Shown here: positions 8,404 through 19,700 of the stretch, one piece after another
How positions within the stretch are numbered: position 1 is the first letter of the stretch
Layout: every line of letters begins with the position of its first letter
Assembly: GCA_021736135.1 (NCBI GenBank)
Contig: JAIPGO010000004.1
Location: 1-64,000, forward strand
Direction of reading: 5' to 3'
From: Candidatus Cloacimonadota bacterium
Lineage (GTDB): Bacteria > Cloacimonadota > Cloacimonadia > Cloacimonadales > TCS61
DNA length: 64,000 nucleotides
Notes under the pieces: generated by a model
The model's database searches: none
Told to the model about the DNA's origin: nothing
The model's input: the letters and a program-made list of their open reading frames with translations, nothing else
Translations under genes and position numbers: made by a program

Positions 8404-10950
8404 CTATTTCAAAAGCGTGATCTTTTTTATTTCTGTGCCGGATTCGGTCTCATAGCGTAATAGATATATTCCGCTTGCCACATTATTTGCCTGCCAATTT
8501 AAAGAGTGTTTTCCAGCTTCATAATATCCGTCAACCAGTGTTTTAACTTTCTGACCTTTCAGATTATAGATATTCACCAGAACATTACTATTTTTCTTTA
8601 TTTCAAAGTGGATATTTATCTCCGGATTGAATGGATTCGGATAAATACTCAGGTTATTAACAAATTCCGGCAGGTTATCATTATCTACCTGAAATTCAAT
8701 ATCACAAATATAAGGGTAACCGGAATTAATGTTATCATCGATACCCCAGATATCATCAATTCCATTAATGCTTTCATCCTCAAAATCCCAGCCAATATTG
8801 GTAAAGCTGCTCATTAATTGCATATCCAATGTCGTTAGTCCCAGCAGTTCAGTTACCGTCCCACCTTCATCATTGCCGATTCCCTCAGTCTGTCCGGTGG
8901 TTTCAATATTCCAGATACAGTTATTGATCGTAGAATTATTAGTGCCAGTCAGACCACCAACACTGTCTTCTCCGGATACCCAGCCTGTAGCATAATTATT
9001 ACTCAACGTACTTTCCCAGTTGAGTCCCACCAGTCCGCCAATATCAGCATTATCACCCGTTACACTGCATCTTGAATAACAATCGCTGATCTGCGAACCG
9101 GAATTATATCCTGCCAGACCGCCAACATGATTATTTCCGCTGACGTTTCCTCTCGTATTACATTCATTAATTGCGGTATCATCATTCCATCCCACCAGAC
9201 CACCAATATGATCATTTTCTCCGATTATACTTCCGCTCACATAACACTCACTGATCAAGCTCTCATGATCATATCCCACCAGACCGCCGAGATACTCATC
9301 TCCGATTACCTGAATATTGATGAGTCCCAGAGCTTCAATCGTTGCTCCGCTGGCATAACCGAAAAATCCCAGATAAGATGAGCCGGGCCTGTTCAGATAA
9401 AGTCCGTCTATGATGTGATTACCCCCATCATAATTACCTTCAAAAGGACAGTCTTCATTAAGACCGATCGGACTAAATCCGGCTCCATTATACCAGTTCT
9501 GCGTTTCGCTGGCATCAATATTATCTGTCTGAAAAAAATAACTGCTCCAGCAGTCCTCATTAGAGCTTATCCAGAGAAGATTATCTAAAGATCCCACTAA
9601 GTAAGGGTCCGTTTCTGTCCCGCTTCCCTGGGGTTGAAAGCTATTATATACAGTGATGTAATCCAATTTCACTTCTGTCGATGTTTCTCTATTGGCATCA
9701 TCAGTAACCGTCAAACTTACACTGTAAATCCCCTGTTCATTATATTCCCAAACCGGATTCTGCTCATTGGAATCTATTACTCCGTCATTTTCAAAATCCC
9801 ATTCCCAGGAAATAATATCGAACTGCGTTAAAGAAACATCAGTGAAATTCACTGTTAACGGTATTTGACCAAAAGTGGGCGATGCTGCAAATCGTGCTAA
9901 TAATCCATTCTCGATATATGACCATTCCAGTGCAGACAGGTAGGGATAACAGTTATTTAAGGCACTGTGAATATCCCAGATATCTTCTGTTCCATTTATT
10001 ATTTCTCCGCAAAAATCCCAGCCGATGTCTGTATATATGTTCATTAAATGCATCTCTGCAGTTGTTGCCTCCAGTAAATTTATTATTGTTCCTTCAATAT
10101 TCTCTCCGATCCCGTTGACCTGGCTTGTTATTTCCATATTCCAGACGCAGTTGCTGATTGTAGAATTATTATTATAACCTACAAAACCACCTTCTTCGAA
10201 ACCATTACCTTCCACGGTCACAATAGTGTAGCTTTCGCTGATAGTTGATTCATCATTTGCACCTGTCAAACCTCCAACAGCACTATTTCCCGAGACACTT
10301 CCTATCGCAAAGCACCTGTCCACCAGTGAATTATTATGATTCACTCCCACGATTCCGCCTAAATCTGATATTCCACTTATTTCGACTTCAGCATAACACT
10401 CGGTAAGAATAGATGCTTCAGACCATCCGGCAATTCCACCGGTATTATAACCTCCTGAAATACTGCCCGTAACAAAACATCTGCTGATCGTGGAATAATT
10501 AATATTTCCTGCTATACCTCCGGCATATCCATCGCCGGTGATATTTACGTTTATAACTCCCAAATTCACGATCATCGCCTCGTTGGTATATCCAAAAAAT
10601 GCCCCGGGAACTGGATTCCAGATATCCGTCCTGTTTATAAATAAGCCGTCAATAATGTGGTTGTCACCATTATAGGAACCATGAAAAGGTGACAATTGAT
10701 CTATACCGATCGGACTGAACCCTTCTCCATCATTCCAGTTCTGGGTGTCACCGGCATCAATATCCGCCGTCTGCAGAAAATAATAATTACCATCCCAGAC
10801 AGATCCAGTTGTGCTCAGCCAGAGCAGGTTGTCTAAAATAGCGATCTGATAGGGATCATTTACCGTACCTGTTCCTTCGGGTGGTGTGCCGTCTGCAAAT
10901 TGAAGAGTGGATAATGACATCACAAATAATAATAAAATCAGCTTTCTCAT
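8404..10950 (-). CDS. Large surface protein with duplicated GLUG-repeat halves, PKD domain and C-terminal sorting domain
   Basis: The 848-residue product has a signal peptide (about 1-22). Two similar halves follow, about 22-345 and 438-765. Each opens with G-[TS]-GTxxDPYxxxxLDNLLW and FSPIG text and continues with GLUG-type repeats (GGIAGWS..., GGLVGWND..., each with ...ECY... strings). Between them a PKD domain spans about 350-432 (FTDVSLTQFDIISWEWDFENDG). Residues 770-848 form the PNPFNPE FlgD-like domain used as a C-terminal secretion/anchoring signal in related phyla, ending KKITLLK. It is probably a cell-surface adhesin or binding protein. GGAGGAAT precedes the ATG. The internal duplication shows at both DNA and protein level. 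Confidence 0.85.
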   Translation of the reverse strand: MRKLILLLFVMSLSTLQFADGTPPEGTGTVNDPYQIAILDNLLWLSTTGSVWDGNYYFLQTADIDAGDTQNWNDGEGFSPIGIDQLSPFHGSYNGDNHIIDGLFINRTDIWNPVPGAFFGYTNEAMIVNLGVINVNITGDGYAGGIAGNINYSTISRCFVTGSISGGYNTGGIAGWSEASILTECYAEVEISGISDLGGIVGVNHNNSLVDRCFAIGSVSGNSAVGGLTGANDESTISESYTIVTVEGNGFEEGGFVGYNNNSTISNCVWNMEITSQVNGIGENIEGTIINLLEATTAEMHLMNIYTDIGWDFCGEIINGTEDIWDIHSALNNCYPYLSALEWSYIENGLLARFAASPTFGQIPLTVNFTDVSLTQFDIISWEWDFENDGVIDSNEQNPVWEYNEQGIYSVSLTVTDDANRETSTEVKLDYITVYNSFQPQGSGTETDPYLVGSLDNLLWISSNEDCWSSYFFQTDNIDASETQNWYNGAGFSPIGLNEDCPFEGNYDGGNHIIDGLYLNRPGSSYLGFFGYASGATIEALGLINIQVIGDEYLGGLVGYDHESLISECYVSGSIIGENDHIGGLVGWNDDTAINECNTRGNVSGNNHVGGLAGYNSGSQISDCYSRCSVTGDNADIGGLVGLNWESTLSNNYATGWVSGEDSVGGLTGTNNSTINNCIWNIETTGQTEGIGNDEGGTVTELLGLTTLDMQLMSSFTNIGWDFEDESINGIDDIWGIDDNINSGYPYICDIEFQVDNDNLPEFVNNLSIYPNPFNPEINIHFEIKKNSNVLVNIYNLKGQKVKTLVDGYYEAGKHSLNWQANNVASGIYLLRYETESGTEIKKITLLK

Positions 10951-11101
10951 CAGTTATTCCTCCAATCCTTCTTTTTTAGTTGGTAAAATTCTCTAAGTTG
11001 TATTAAATAAAATTCTTCTTCATTTCTTCCTGCTTTCATAATGCCCCTTAAAAGCCGACTCCTGAAAATGGAATCATATTTTCTTTTCTTTTGCCGGATA
11101 T

Positions 11102-11130
11102 ATATTCGTAATGTATAGTATTATTGTCAA
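11102..11130 (-). promoter_or_regulatory. Candidate promoter for the GLUG surface protein
   Basis: On the minus strand, TTGACA (11130-11125) is followed after 17 bases by GAATAT (11107-11102). The gene starts at 10950, which leaves a leader of about 150 nt. Confidence 0.35.
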
Positions 11131-12022
11131 GATGAATATTATATTATTTCTCTTGTGCTTCCAAGATTACAAAATGTGTGTCAATTACTAATATTTCCGA
11201 CTTGATCTAAGATATTACGAATCATAAAGATAGACGTATTCAGGAAAATCAATATTATGATGTAACTCTTTGATAATTAGATGAATAACATCCTTAAGCA
11301 ACTTTTATCTACTTCTACAATCTTATCCGGATAAAACTATTTCACAAATAGTCATATTATTTTTTCTCTGAGCTCTTAATTTTCAATAAGTAAATCGGAA
11401 ATATCAGAATAATAAAACAAAATAACTCCTGAAGCATTTACACCAACTCTAAGGAAGTATAGCCATATTGTTACCATGCCTTACCCTACACACGCATAAC
11501 ACTTTTCTGATATGGGTCTGTGGGTTAAGGGACTATATCATTGAGGTATTTGTACTTAAGAAGCTGATAAAGTAATATTACTATGTGGGTTATACTCATA
11601 GAATGGAGATCTCAGATTGTATTATCTGTTATTACTGATAGTATTAATCCTGTCAGCCGGATTAATGATATTCGCAGGAATCTGAGAGTCGTTAACTGGA
11701 GGATCTATGAATCAGTTCAACAAAGGGTGAACTGTTTATAACAGCAAAAACGAACTGCAATGAATCTTTTCTATTCCATAATAAATTGAGTTACCGGATT
11801 CCAGAATTAAAATCAACATAAAGAAAAGCAATTCATTGATTGAGTGTCTTCGGATTTTAACATGTTATCGCTTTAAGGGTGGTGTCCAATTTAACTTGCT
11901 GATATTCTCAATGCTTGCCTAATCCTGGTGTTTTGTTATTAGCGTGATATTGATCTAACTCACCAATCAATAATAAGTTGAAGTTTCTTTTTGGTATTAA
12001 TGCTGTTCACCATTATACATCG
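11131..12022. other. Gene-poor AT-rich spacer
   Basis: I see no credible gene in this stretch. It contains one imperfect inverted repeat (CCTTACCCTACACACGCATA near 11478 against TATGGGTCTGTGGGTTAAGG near 11512-11531) with a loop of about 14 bases. No ribosome site followed by an open frame of useful length was found on either strand. Confidence 0.5.
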
Positions 12023-12140
12023 GCTAAAACCTTACGAATGGTCGCAGACCTCTGTAATGGTTGACTGAATTGGGTTTGCTTGGGTAGTGATAACCGGTCG
12101 CTACCATTGCGGAGGTCTGAAGACCATTCGCAAGGTAGCT
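12023..12140. repeat. Dispersed palindromic repeat family C, copy 1
   Basis: GCTAAAACCTTACGAATGGT is followed by AGACCTCTGTAATGGTTGACT, and about 50 bases later by the inverse text ACCATTGCGGAGGTCTGAAG and ACCATTCGCAAGGT. The unit is thus an imperfect palindrome. The same opening and inverted arm occur at 52841-52940. Confidence 0.6.
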
Positions 12141-12199
12141 TAGTAGTGGGTTTGTAAAAGCGTTATCAGGTATCTGAACATCCTCGTCTAAGCCAGGTT

Positions 12200-12219
12200 G
12201 GGCGAATGATGATTCGCTC
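12200..12219. repeat. Short hairpin repeat family E, copy 1
   Basis: The hairpin is GGGCGAATGATGATTCGCTC. Close relatives lie at 32701-32720 (a perfect palindrome) and, more weakly, at 41919-41941. Confidence 0.45.
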
Positions 12220-12251
12220 CTACGTAAAAAAAGCCGACGCATAAATTGGTT

Positions 12252-12280
12252 AAAAAAAATGCACCGGAAATCCGGTGCAT
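12252..12280 (-). terminator. Rho-independent terminator after tRNA-Leu
   Basis: On the minus strand a ten-base stem ATGCACCGGA/TCCGGTGCAT is followed directly by a run of eight T. It lies just downstream of the tRNA-Leu 3' end and would end the secG-tRNA transcript. Confidence 0.85.
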
Positions 12281-12287
12281 CTATATC

Positions 12288-12376
12288 TGGTACAGAAGGC
12301 GGGACTTGAACCCGCACACCCGTTGTTGGGCACAAGATCCTTAGTCTTGCGTGTCTGCCAATTCCACCACTTCTGC
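12288..12376 (-). tRNA. tRNA-Leu (anticodon AAG)
   Basis: Read on the minus strand, the gene has a seven-base acceptor stem GCAGAAG/CTTCTGT, a D-arm with GGTGGAATTGGCAGA, an anticodon stem CAAGA/TCTTG, a long class II variable arm (TGCCCAACAACGGGTGT), a T-arm with GGTTCAAGTCC, and an encoded CCA end. The seven-base anticodon loop is CTAAGGA, which places AAG at positions 34-36. A34 would need to be edited to inosine to read several CUN codons. Class II length and identity bases support leucine. Confidence 0.9.
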
Positions 12377-12384
12377 TTAATTAA

Positions 12385-12750
12385 TTATAAACTATCTGAA
12401 GCTGCAGCAGGTAATTCAACAGGAATCGCTTCCAGAGGAGCTGGCTCTTCCATAGGCTGAACATCTGTTTTCTGCTGTGTTTCACGCAGTTTCTGAACTG
12501 CAGAACTTTTCATCTGACGCTGACCCTGTTTCTGGAACGCAAGCAGGATGCAGAGAATAAAGAAAGCTGCCACTAATATACGGGTTAACTTCTTTAACAT
12601 TAATGGCGCATTCTGCCCGCCAAGAACCTGACCGGCTGCACCACCAAATGTACTGTCAAGACCATTACCCTTGCTGGTCTGCATCAAAATCACCAGCACT
12701 GTTGCCAAAGCAACAATTACATGAATTATTAATAATACTGTATTTAACAT
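12385..12750 (-). CDS. secG: Preprotein translocase subunit SecG
   Basis: SecG is the small accessory subunit of the SecYEG channel. The 121-residue product has two membrane segments, about residues 4-24 and 52-73. The SecG loop sits between them (LMQTSKGNGLDSTFGG, followed by GGQNA). The C-terminal tail beyond residue 75 is polar, Gln/Pro/Glu-rich and longer than in many SecG proteins. The ATG at 12750 is chosen because GGAG lies five bases upstream; GTG at 12756 is also in frame but too close to that site. The tRNA-Leu gene follows on the same strand within 10 bases and shares its terminator, an arrangement also known from E. coli (secG-leuU). Confidence 0.92.
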   Translation of the reverse strand: MLNTVLLIIHVIVALATVLVILMQTSKGNGLDSTFGGAAGQVLGGQNAPLMLKKLTRILVAAFFILCILLAFQKQGQRQMKSSAVQKLRETQQKTDVQPMEEPAPLEAIPVELPAAASDSL

Positions 12751-12913
12751 CAACACTCCTATATCTAAAGCTGAATGTCTTTATCTTTTTCGGGCTGATT
12801 TATGTCAATTAAAAACTGACAGCTCTCAATAGAAAAACATCAGGAAAAATCTTAAGTTGCAACCTGGCATTCAGGACAGAAGTAGCAGGTTCCTCCCAGA
12901 TAACTTATCTTTT

Positions 12914-13687
12914 TTATTCAGTATTACATACAGGGCAGGGATTACCGGCAGCATTCTTATCCATTAACCTGTGGTAACCGCCCTGCTTTCCGTAAAGGTC
13001 ATATTCGTCATTTCTGCCCCCTTTCCGGATTATTTCGTTTACAACGAAAATGATGGCATCATATAATCTGTGCCTGTGGACTTCCGGCATATCTTTCAGT
13101 GAATAGCGGGGATGCAGTCCGGCTTTGAACATAATATCCTGGGCCACGGCATTACCGAGCCCGGGAATAAGCTGCTCCTGCGTCAGCAGGCTTTTAATGC
13201 TGCGTTTTCCCTCCAGATTCAAGAGGTCAATTAGATCATTAAAATAAGAGAAAGTGAATTCTGCGTCCATTGGTGTGGGTTTCATATCTTTGATATAATC
13301 CCTTTCCAGTTCTTCTCCCTTTCTGTAAAGTTCATAAGCACCCCACATCTGCGTGGTCGCCGTTAAAAAGCTCTCATTTGAAAACTTCAGGTAAAGATGA
13401 TATTTTGCCGGCAGCTTTTCATCTGGATTATGAAGAATGATTTTCCCTCCACATTCCCCAAAGACCAGAACGTAATCTTTTTCCAGGTCAAGCAGCAGCC
13501 AGCGTCCTTTCACCCGTAGCGACTCAATTTTCCTGTTTTTGATCAAGGAACTGAATTCTTCCGGTTCACGGTTATACCAGACGAATTTATGCTCGGAATT
13601 ACCAAGCGTGCCCTCGATGATTGTTTTCCCGAGCAATGACTTTTCCATCTGTTTCTTGAAATTGTACATTTCAGAGATCTCGAACAT
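12914..13687 (-). CDS. Fpg/Nei-family DNA glycosylase-like protein (C-terminal zinc finger frameshifted)
   Basis: The product resembles formamidopyrimidine-DNA glycosylase/endonuclease VIII proteins, which excise oxidised bases. The H2TH region is clear (KRSIKSLLTQEQLIPGLGN and FKAGLHPR, about residues 160-195). The frame stops at NPCPVCNTE, within the zinc finger. The missing half, YLGGTCYFCPECQ, is encoded in the -1 frame down to a TAA at 12852-12854, so one base is apparently lost near 12917. The start at 13687 is chosen because GGAG lies five bases upstream; it gives MFEISEMYNFKKQM, a variant of the family's MPELPE start without the catalytic proline at position 2. It may therefore be a divergent or inactive relative. 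Confidence 0.8.
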   Translation of the reverse strand: MFEISEMYNFKKQMEKSLLGKTIIEGTLGNSEHKFVWYNREPEEFSSLIKNRKIESLRVKGRWLLLDLEKDYVLVFGECGGKIILHNPDEKLPAKYHLYLKFSNESFLTATTQMWGAYELYRKGEELERDYIKDMKPTPMDAEFTFSYFNDLIDLLNLEGKRSIKSLLTQEQLIPGLGNAVAQDIMFKAGLHPRYSLKDMPEVHRHRLYDAIIFVVNEIIRKGGRNDEYDLYGKQGGYHRLMDKNAAGNPCPVCNTE

Positions 13688-13698
13688 ATAAACTCCAG

Positions 13699-13728
13699 AT
13701 CCCCTGGGCAGCTTACTGCCCAGGGGAT
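13699..13728. promoter_or_regulatory. Perfect 13-bp hairpin upstream of the Fpg-like gene
   Basis: The arms ATCCCCTGGGCAG and CTGCCCAGGGGAT enclose a four-base loop. It lies between the stop of the 2547-residue protein gene and the ribosome site of the Fpg-like gene, both read on the minus strand. There is no T run after it, so it may be an RNA-processing or stability stem rather than a classical terminator. Confidence 0.5.
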
Positions 13729-13742
13729 ACAACATCTTAAGC

Positions 13743-16700
13743 TTATTTCATTAAAACCATTTTCTTGCTGGTAGAATACCTTCCATGTTTCATCGTGTAG
13801 AAGTATATTCCGGAGGGTACATTGCGTCCTTTATCGTCTTTTCCCTGCCAGTAAACGGTGTAATAGCCTGGCTCTTGTATTTCATTAACCAGCGTATTAA
13901 TGATCTGACCTCTCAGATTGAATATGGTGATTGTTACTGTTCCCTGCTCTGCCAGGGCATAGTTTATTGCCGTTTCCGGATTGAAAGGATTGGGGTAATT
14001 AGCACTCAGTTCCGTGACCAGTGGTATCTCATTGACACTTATGCCTGTCCAGAGGCAGGTAAACTCTATTTCCATAATTTCCGATTCCATATTACAGGAA
14101 TAATGAGCCGAAACTCCAGCAGTGTATGTTTCTCCATAAGTGCATTCGGGGAGCGTAACCTGGTGTTCAAAGGTTGGTCCAATCAGTTCATCTTCAAAGT
14201 AAACATTGAAATAGTCGCAATGACGATCCCTCTGTTCCTGAATATCTTTCTTAGAAACAGCAGAGGAATTACTTCTAAATGATGGTGGCGGAATCGGGTC
14301 TTCCCAGCTAAAAACTCCTGTACTTTCGTCAACGATGACGTTTGCAGGAGGACAGATCAATTCGATAAGCTCAACATTCAAAGACGTGGAGTCAAGTATC
14401 CAGAGATTTTCCTGAGTGTAGGTTTCATACATACCCAGATAAATATATAGTGTATATTCTCCTTTCCAGATCTCATCCCAGTAAATTTGACCTCCGGATA
14501 TGTTTCCACTATAGGAATGAATACCATCAGTGCAGAACAATTCTACCAGGGCACCGTTGGAAGGATCTCCGCCATTAGTTGTTACCGTGATGGAAACGGG
14601 CACATACATCTCAAAAGGCACAACGTTGGAGAAATATGGCTCCGAAAGTACATTATTCGTGTACATTGCCTGCACATAATACATATAGTTGCCCGGTTCG
14701 GTGAGATTAGGCCAGGTCATATCTTCATAAGTGGTATCCATCACGCTTTCGGCGATCAGTTCCCAGTTCTCGTAATTTTCCTGATCTTCCTCGAAACCCC
14801 GGGCAATGCGATAACCTTCCATAGGCCGTTCATCACGGCTGCTTTGACTGGCAATATTAAAGGCATTAATTTCCTTGCTCGTTATCAATGGTAATGCCCG
14901 TCCCCGTTCATCAGGTTCTCCGATGCGCACGTCATCTATATCCCAGCCCAGATAATTGATCATATAATCAGAACCGGCATGAAAACGGAACATCACGTCT
15001 TCTCCTTCGTATTCTGCGAGATTAAATACTGCCTGAGACCATTGCAGCATTGATCCGCTGTAAGCCGGTTCACCTGGAATTGCCGCATTTTCAGGGGAAA
15101 CAGAAGGTTCAGGATAATCACCCTCCGGATGAATTATTGTCCAGGTTGCGCCTTCATCAGTGGAGATTTTAACGTTACCGCCATCCCACCAGCTTTCAAA
15201 ATCATACCAGTGATAAAAAGTCAATTGCGTCTCTTCTGAAGGAATATGCACTTCCGGAGAATACAGGGATGTATTCATATTGATCGGATATTCCGAGCCC
15301 GGATACATGCTCCAGCAGTTCTCTCCGCTCCAGGGATTTCCTGAATTTGAGTTATCTGCCCATTCCCAGCCGATTTCGCCTTCAAATTCACCATCATCAT
15401 CTTCAAAATCCCAGAAACTCTCCAGCGGTCCCGTAGGTGAATGCCAGATTATCCACATATTTCCGGAATGATTTTCTTCGATATAAACATCACGCGGCGG
15501 ATATGACAGTTCCGTGACCATCGCATTATATATAACCTCATCTTCCAGGATATCCAGATTACCCTCAAAGGTCATGAAATTGAAAAGCTCAATCTTAATA
15601 TCGTAATTACTTTTCCAGATGCCCGTTATCACGCAGACTCCTGCATCATCGGCAATGCCTTCATATTCAGGAAAAATCCCGTCAGGATCCGGCTCCGTGC
15701 ATTCCAGGGAAACAATTGCTCCAGCCGGGACCATTCCCACATTCGTGGTGATTGTCGTGGTTAACTGACCATACATATCTTTGCCCAGCCAGTTACTGAA
15801 ACTTGGTCCGGAGAGATTGTCATTAGTATAAACGCTGCGCACTGCATACCGATATAAGCCACTAAGTACACTTGCCCAGGTAAGATCATTATAAGTTGTA
15901 TCAGGATTTGTCACCGGGTTCAATTGTTCCCAGGTTTCATAATTAACTTCATCACCATAATCACCGCGATAGATGTTATAACCGAGCAATTCGCGGTCCA
16001 GCCTGCTGATCTCATCACTGGCATCAGCAAAAACATTCAGTTGAGAATTTTTATTATATTCAAATTCGATATGCGCCTGACCCACGCTTTCCTGGTCAAC
16101 ATAAACGGAAGCATGCAAACCCTTGCTGCTTTTCGTATGCCTTAAAGGCATATCAGGAATTTCCGTACCCAGTATGCTTCGACCACCTGGTCCTTCCACA
16201 ATAGCCCTGATCATATAATCCTGATAACCGGACATCATCCAGGGCATGCCCATCAGTACCCAGTGCTCGTAACTACGCATTGCAAGAGGTGGTGTTTCAT
16301 CTATGGCAATTGGAACACATTCCGGGTACCAGGAATTCTGAATATATCCCAGGAAAAATTCCGTTCCATCGATTTCTACCGGTTCTTCGAATTCAAATTC
16401 CACCCAGCCGAATTCATTCGGATTGACTTGAATGGAAGCCAGCATTTCTCCAGGTAATCCTGATGATTCGTCATAACTCCATACGGCTGCTGTAAATGAA
16501 GTTAATATCACACCCCAGGGGAAACTGCCGTCATAAGTATTGATGCTGCCGCCAATGATCGAGCAGGGTCCTCCCAGTGCGGTAAACCACACGGCCCGTT
16601 CACTTAAGTCCTCATCAAAAGAGGTTACATTTTCTGCTTCTCCGTCATCGTAACTCAGTTCATAAGTCACATCTTGACCGGGAGATTGCCAGATCAGATC

Positions 16701-19700
16701 TACTTCCGTATCTTCAGCATTGGCAGTTGCCGTCACGGCTCCCGGAGCGCTGATTATTTCTATAAGTGTGATCAGATCAAAATATATATCTTCATCAGTA
16801 ACGATCAGCTCTTCCGTCCACATCTGGTAACCTTCATAAGAAAGAGCCAGATGATAATTCTGATAACCATTTACACCGGCAAAAGAAAATTCTCCGCTGG
16901 CATCCGTTTCCATACTCCAGGAAAACTCGTCATTTTCAAGTGATACCTGCACTCCCGTGAATGGTTCGCTTTCCGGCGTATCGGATGCGGTTACGTAGCC
17001 TCCAACGCTGAGCGGATAAATTTCCACAATTTCTTCTCTGATCTCAGATTCACCTGTTGAATAAACGGCACTTACACCATAAGTATAAGTTCCATCAGAA
17101 AGATCGTAATCTGTGTAAGTTAGTTCGGTTAAGTCATTAGTCAGGATCTCACCATCTCGATAAACATTATAGTGCTCAAGAATACGGACGAAATTTTCCT
17201 CAGGGGCTCCTACTCTCACATCATCAATATACCAGCCCTGGTAAGTAACTGCATAATCACTGCCGAAATGGAATTTGAAGATCGCTGTTTCCCCGGCAAA
17301 TTCACCAATTTCAAATACTGCCTGCGTCCAGCCTGTATTGCCATTAAATGCCGGCTCATTAGGTATTCCCGCATTTTCAGGGGAACAGGCTTCTTCGGGA
17401 TAACCACCTTCCGGATAAATTATCGACCAGGTATCGCCGTCATCAAGCGAGATCTTCACGTTACCGCCATCCCACCAGGTTTCAATATCATACCAGTGCC
17501 AGAAAGTAAGCTGCGCGTCATCGGAAGGGATTGATATTTCCGGAGTTACCAGTTGATAATTGGCATTCAGGGCGTAAGGCGCATCCAATACTGTTCCCCA
17601 GACATTACTGCCGCTAAAGGCACCTGCCATGTTGTCGGTTCCCCAGTCCCAGCCCATATCGGCGGAAAATTCGCCATTATTTTCCTCAAAATCCCAAAAA
17701 CTCTCATCGCTGGGAGCGCTCCACCAAAGCGTCACGTCATCATCAATCACTTCATAATTTAATCCGGCAATAGGATTTAATACTTCGGTCATATTTACGA
17801 TGAGTTCATAAGGAGTGAAGATTTCAACCATATCTGCCGCATAAGTTTCCATATTATCCTTGGATATCCTGATGTTATAATTTCCCTTCCAGATCATGGG
17901 AAAATTACAGTATCCATTGCCATCCGTTAAAAGTTCATAAACGTAGTAAACTCCCTCAGGATCTGCATCCTGGCATAATAATCTCACCTGCGCCTCTGCC
18001 ACCGGATTATCAAAGAAATCTAATACTGTGAAGCTGGCGCTGGTGTAATAATCACTCGCCACCCAGTTACTGAATGCTGCTTCTGCCATAACTTCATTTG
18101 TATATTCTGCTTTCACGGCATACCGGTAAATTTCGCTGGTCACATTTTCCCAGCTCAGATCGGTATATACGGTATCGATCAATCCTTCCGCTATCGTTTC
18201 CCAGGTTTCCTCATTTTCTTCCTCTCCCCAAAGCAGGCGGTATAAATTGTAATTCTCCATTAGTCTATCATTTGCAGCAGGCAATAATGAAACAACAGGA
18301 TGAAAATGCGGATTCGCATTATCAATAACATCCGTTTCCGGGATGCCAATATAGACGTCGTCAATATACCAGCCCTGGTAGGTTACTGAAAAATCAGAGC
18401 CGAAATGGAATTTGATCATTACATCTTCACCCTGAAAAGCACCAAGCTCAAAGGTCGCCATTGTCCAGGTCTGAAAATTACCGTTAAAGCATTCTTCATC
18501 GTTAAGCCCGATTGCCGTGCCATTATATCCGCCAACAGGCTGAATAAGTTCCCAGGAACTGCCGCCATCGCTTGAAATTTTAACGTTTCCGCCATCCCAG
18601 TATGTTTCGATGTCATACCAGTGCCAGAAAGTCAGCACCGCATCTTCAGTGGGAACCGTAACTGCCGGAGTAACAAGCTCATAGTTAGCGCTATTATTAT
18701 AATAACCGTTTAATACCGTACCCCAGACATTTGCCCCGCTATACGCTCCGGCAATGTTATCAGTTCCCCAGGCCCAGCCGTTATTGGCAACAAATTCTCC
18801 GTCATCATCTTCAAAATCCCAGAAATTTCCCGCTCCCGGATTCGGACTATGCCAGATCAGGTCAATGACCGTGTCTTCCACGTTTTGTGTGGCGATCACG
18901 TCATAACAGGGATAGGCGATCTCATTAACGGTGATATCTCCCAGATCGGTATTGCCTTCTCCAATAACTGCTTCTCCCACCAGAATTTCATATCCTTCCG
19001 CATCAACTACCATCTGATAGGTGTTGGATGAATAAACCGTATCGATCAGGAAATAACCATCGTCATCCGTTAATCCCGAATGAATTCCCATGCCGGAAAA
19101 AGTCACTTCTGCACCTGCCAAACCCACTTCAGGATAATCTGAACCCACTACCCGTCCCGTAACTTCCACCTGCGGTGCGGGTACCAGATAAAAATCCTGC
19201 TCCGTTGTTTCATCGGCAACAATTTCTATTGTCTGGATATCTTCACTATAACCAAATAAAGTTGCATGTGCTTCGTAAGTTCCGTCAAACAATCCCGGAA
19301 AAATATAATGCCCGTTGGCATCAGTAAAAGTATCCAGTCTTTCTTCCCATAAAACAATATGAACATTATACAGGGGCTCATTAGTGTTGCCATTATAGGC
19401 ATAGCCTTCCAGGGCTCCCATTCCGTTTATTGAGACAAGGAATTCTGTGTTAGGTACCAGGCTCGTGAGATGCTGAACCGGGGAGGGATTATAGGGATCA
19501 AAATCTTCTATGTCAGAATACGCATAAATAGTGCGGTTAGCGTATCCCGGTGTATCACTTACTCTAAACACGTCTAACGAGGAGTAATATTGAGTATCCA
19601 TAACTCTTTCGGTCATAATGACCAGATTGCCTCCATTATAAATGTACGGCTGGTTAAATTCTACATAAATGTCCTGCGGCCCGGAGGGGAAATTCAGTGT

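Noticed and set aside
12275-12460. Plus-strand frame with KAGLEPAHPLLGTRS
   Set aside because: It is antisense to tRNA-Leu and secG and shows the same tRNA-derived artefact.
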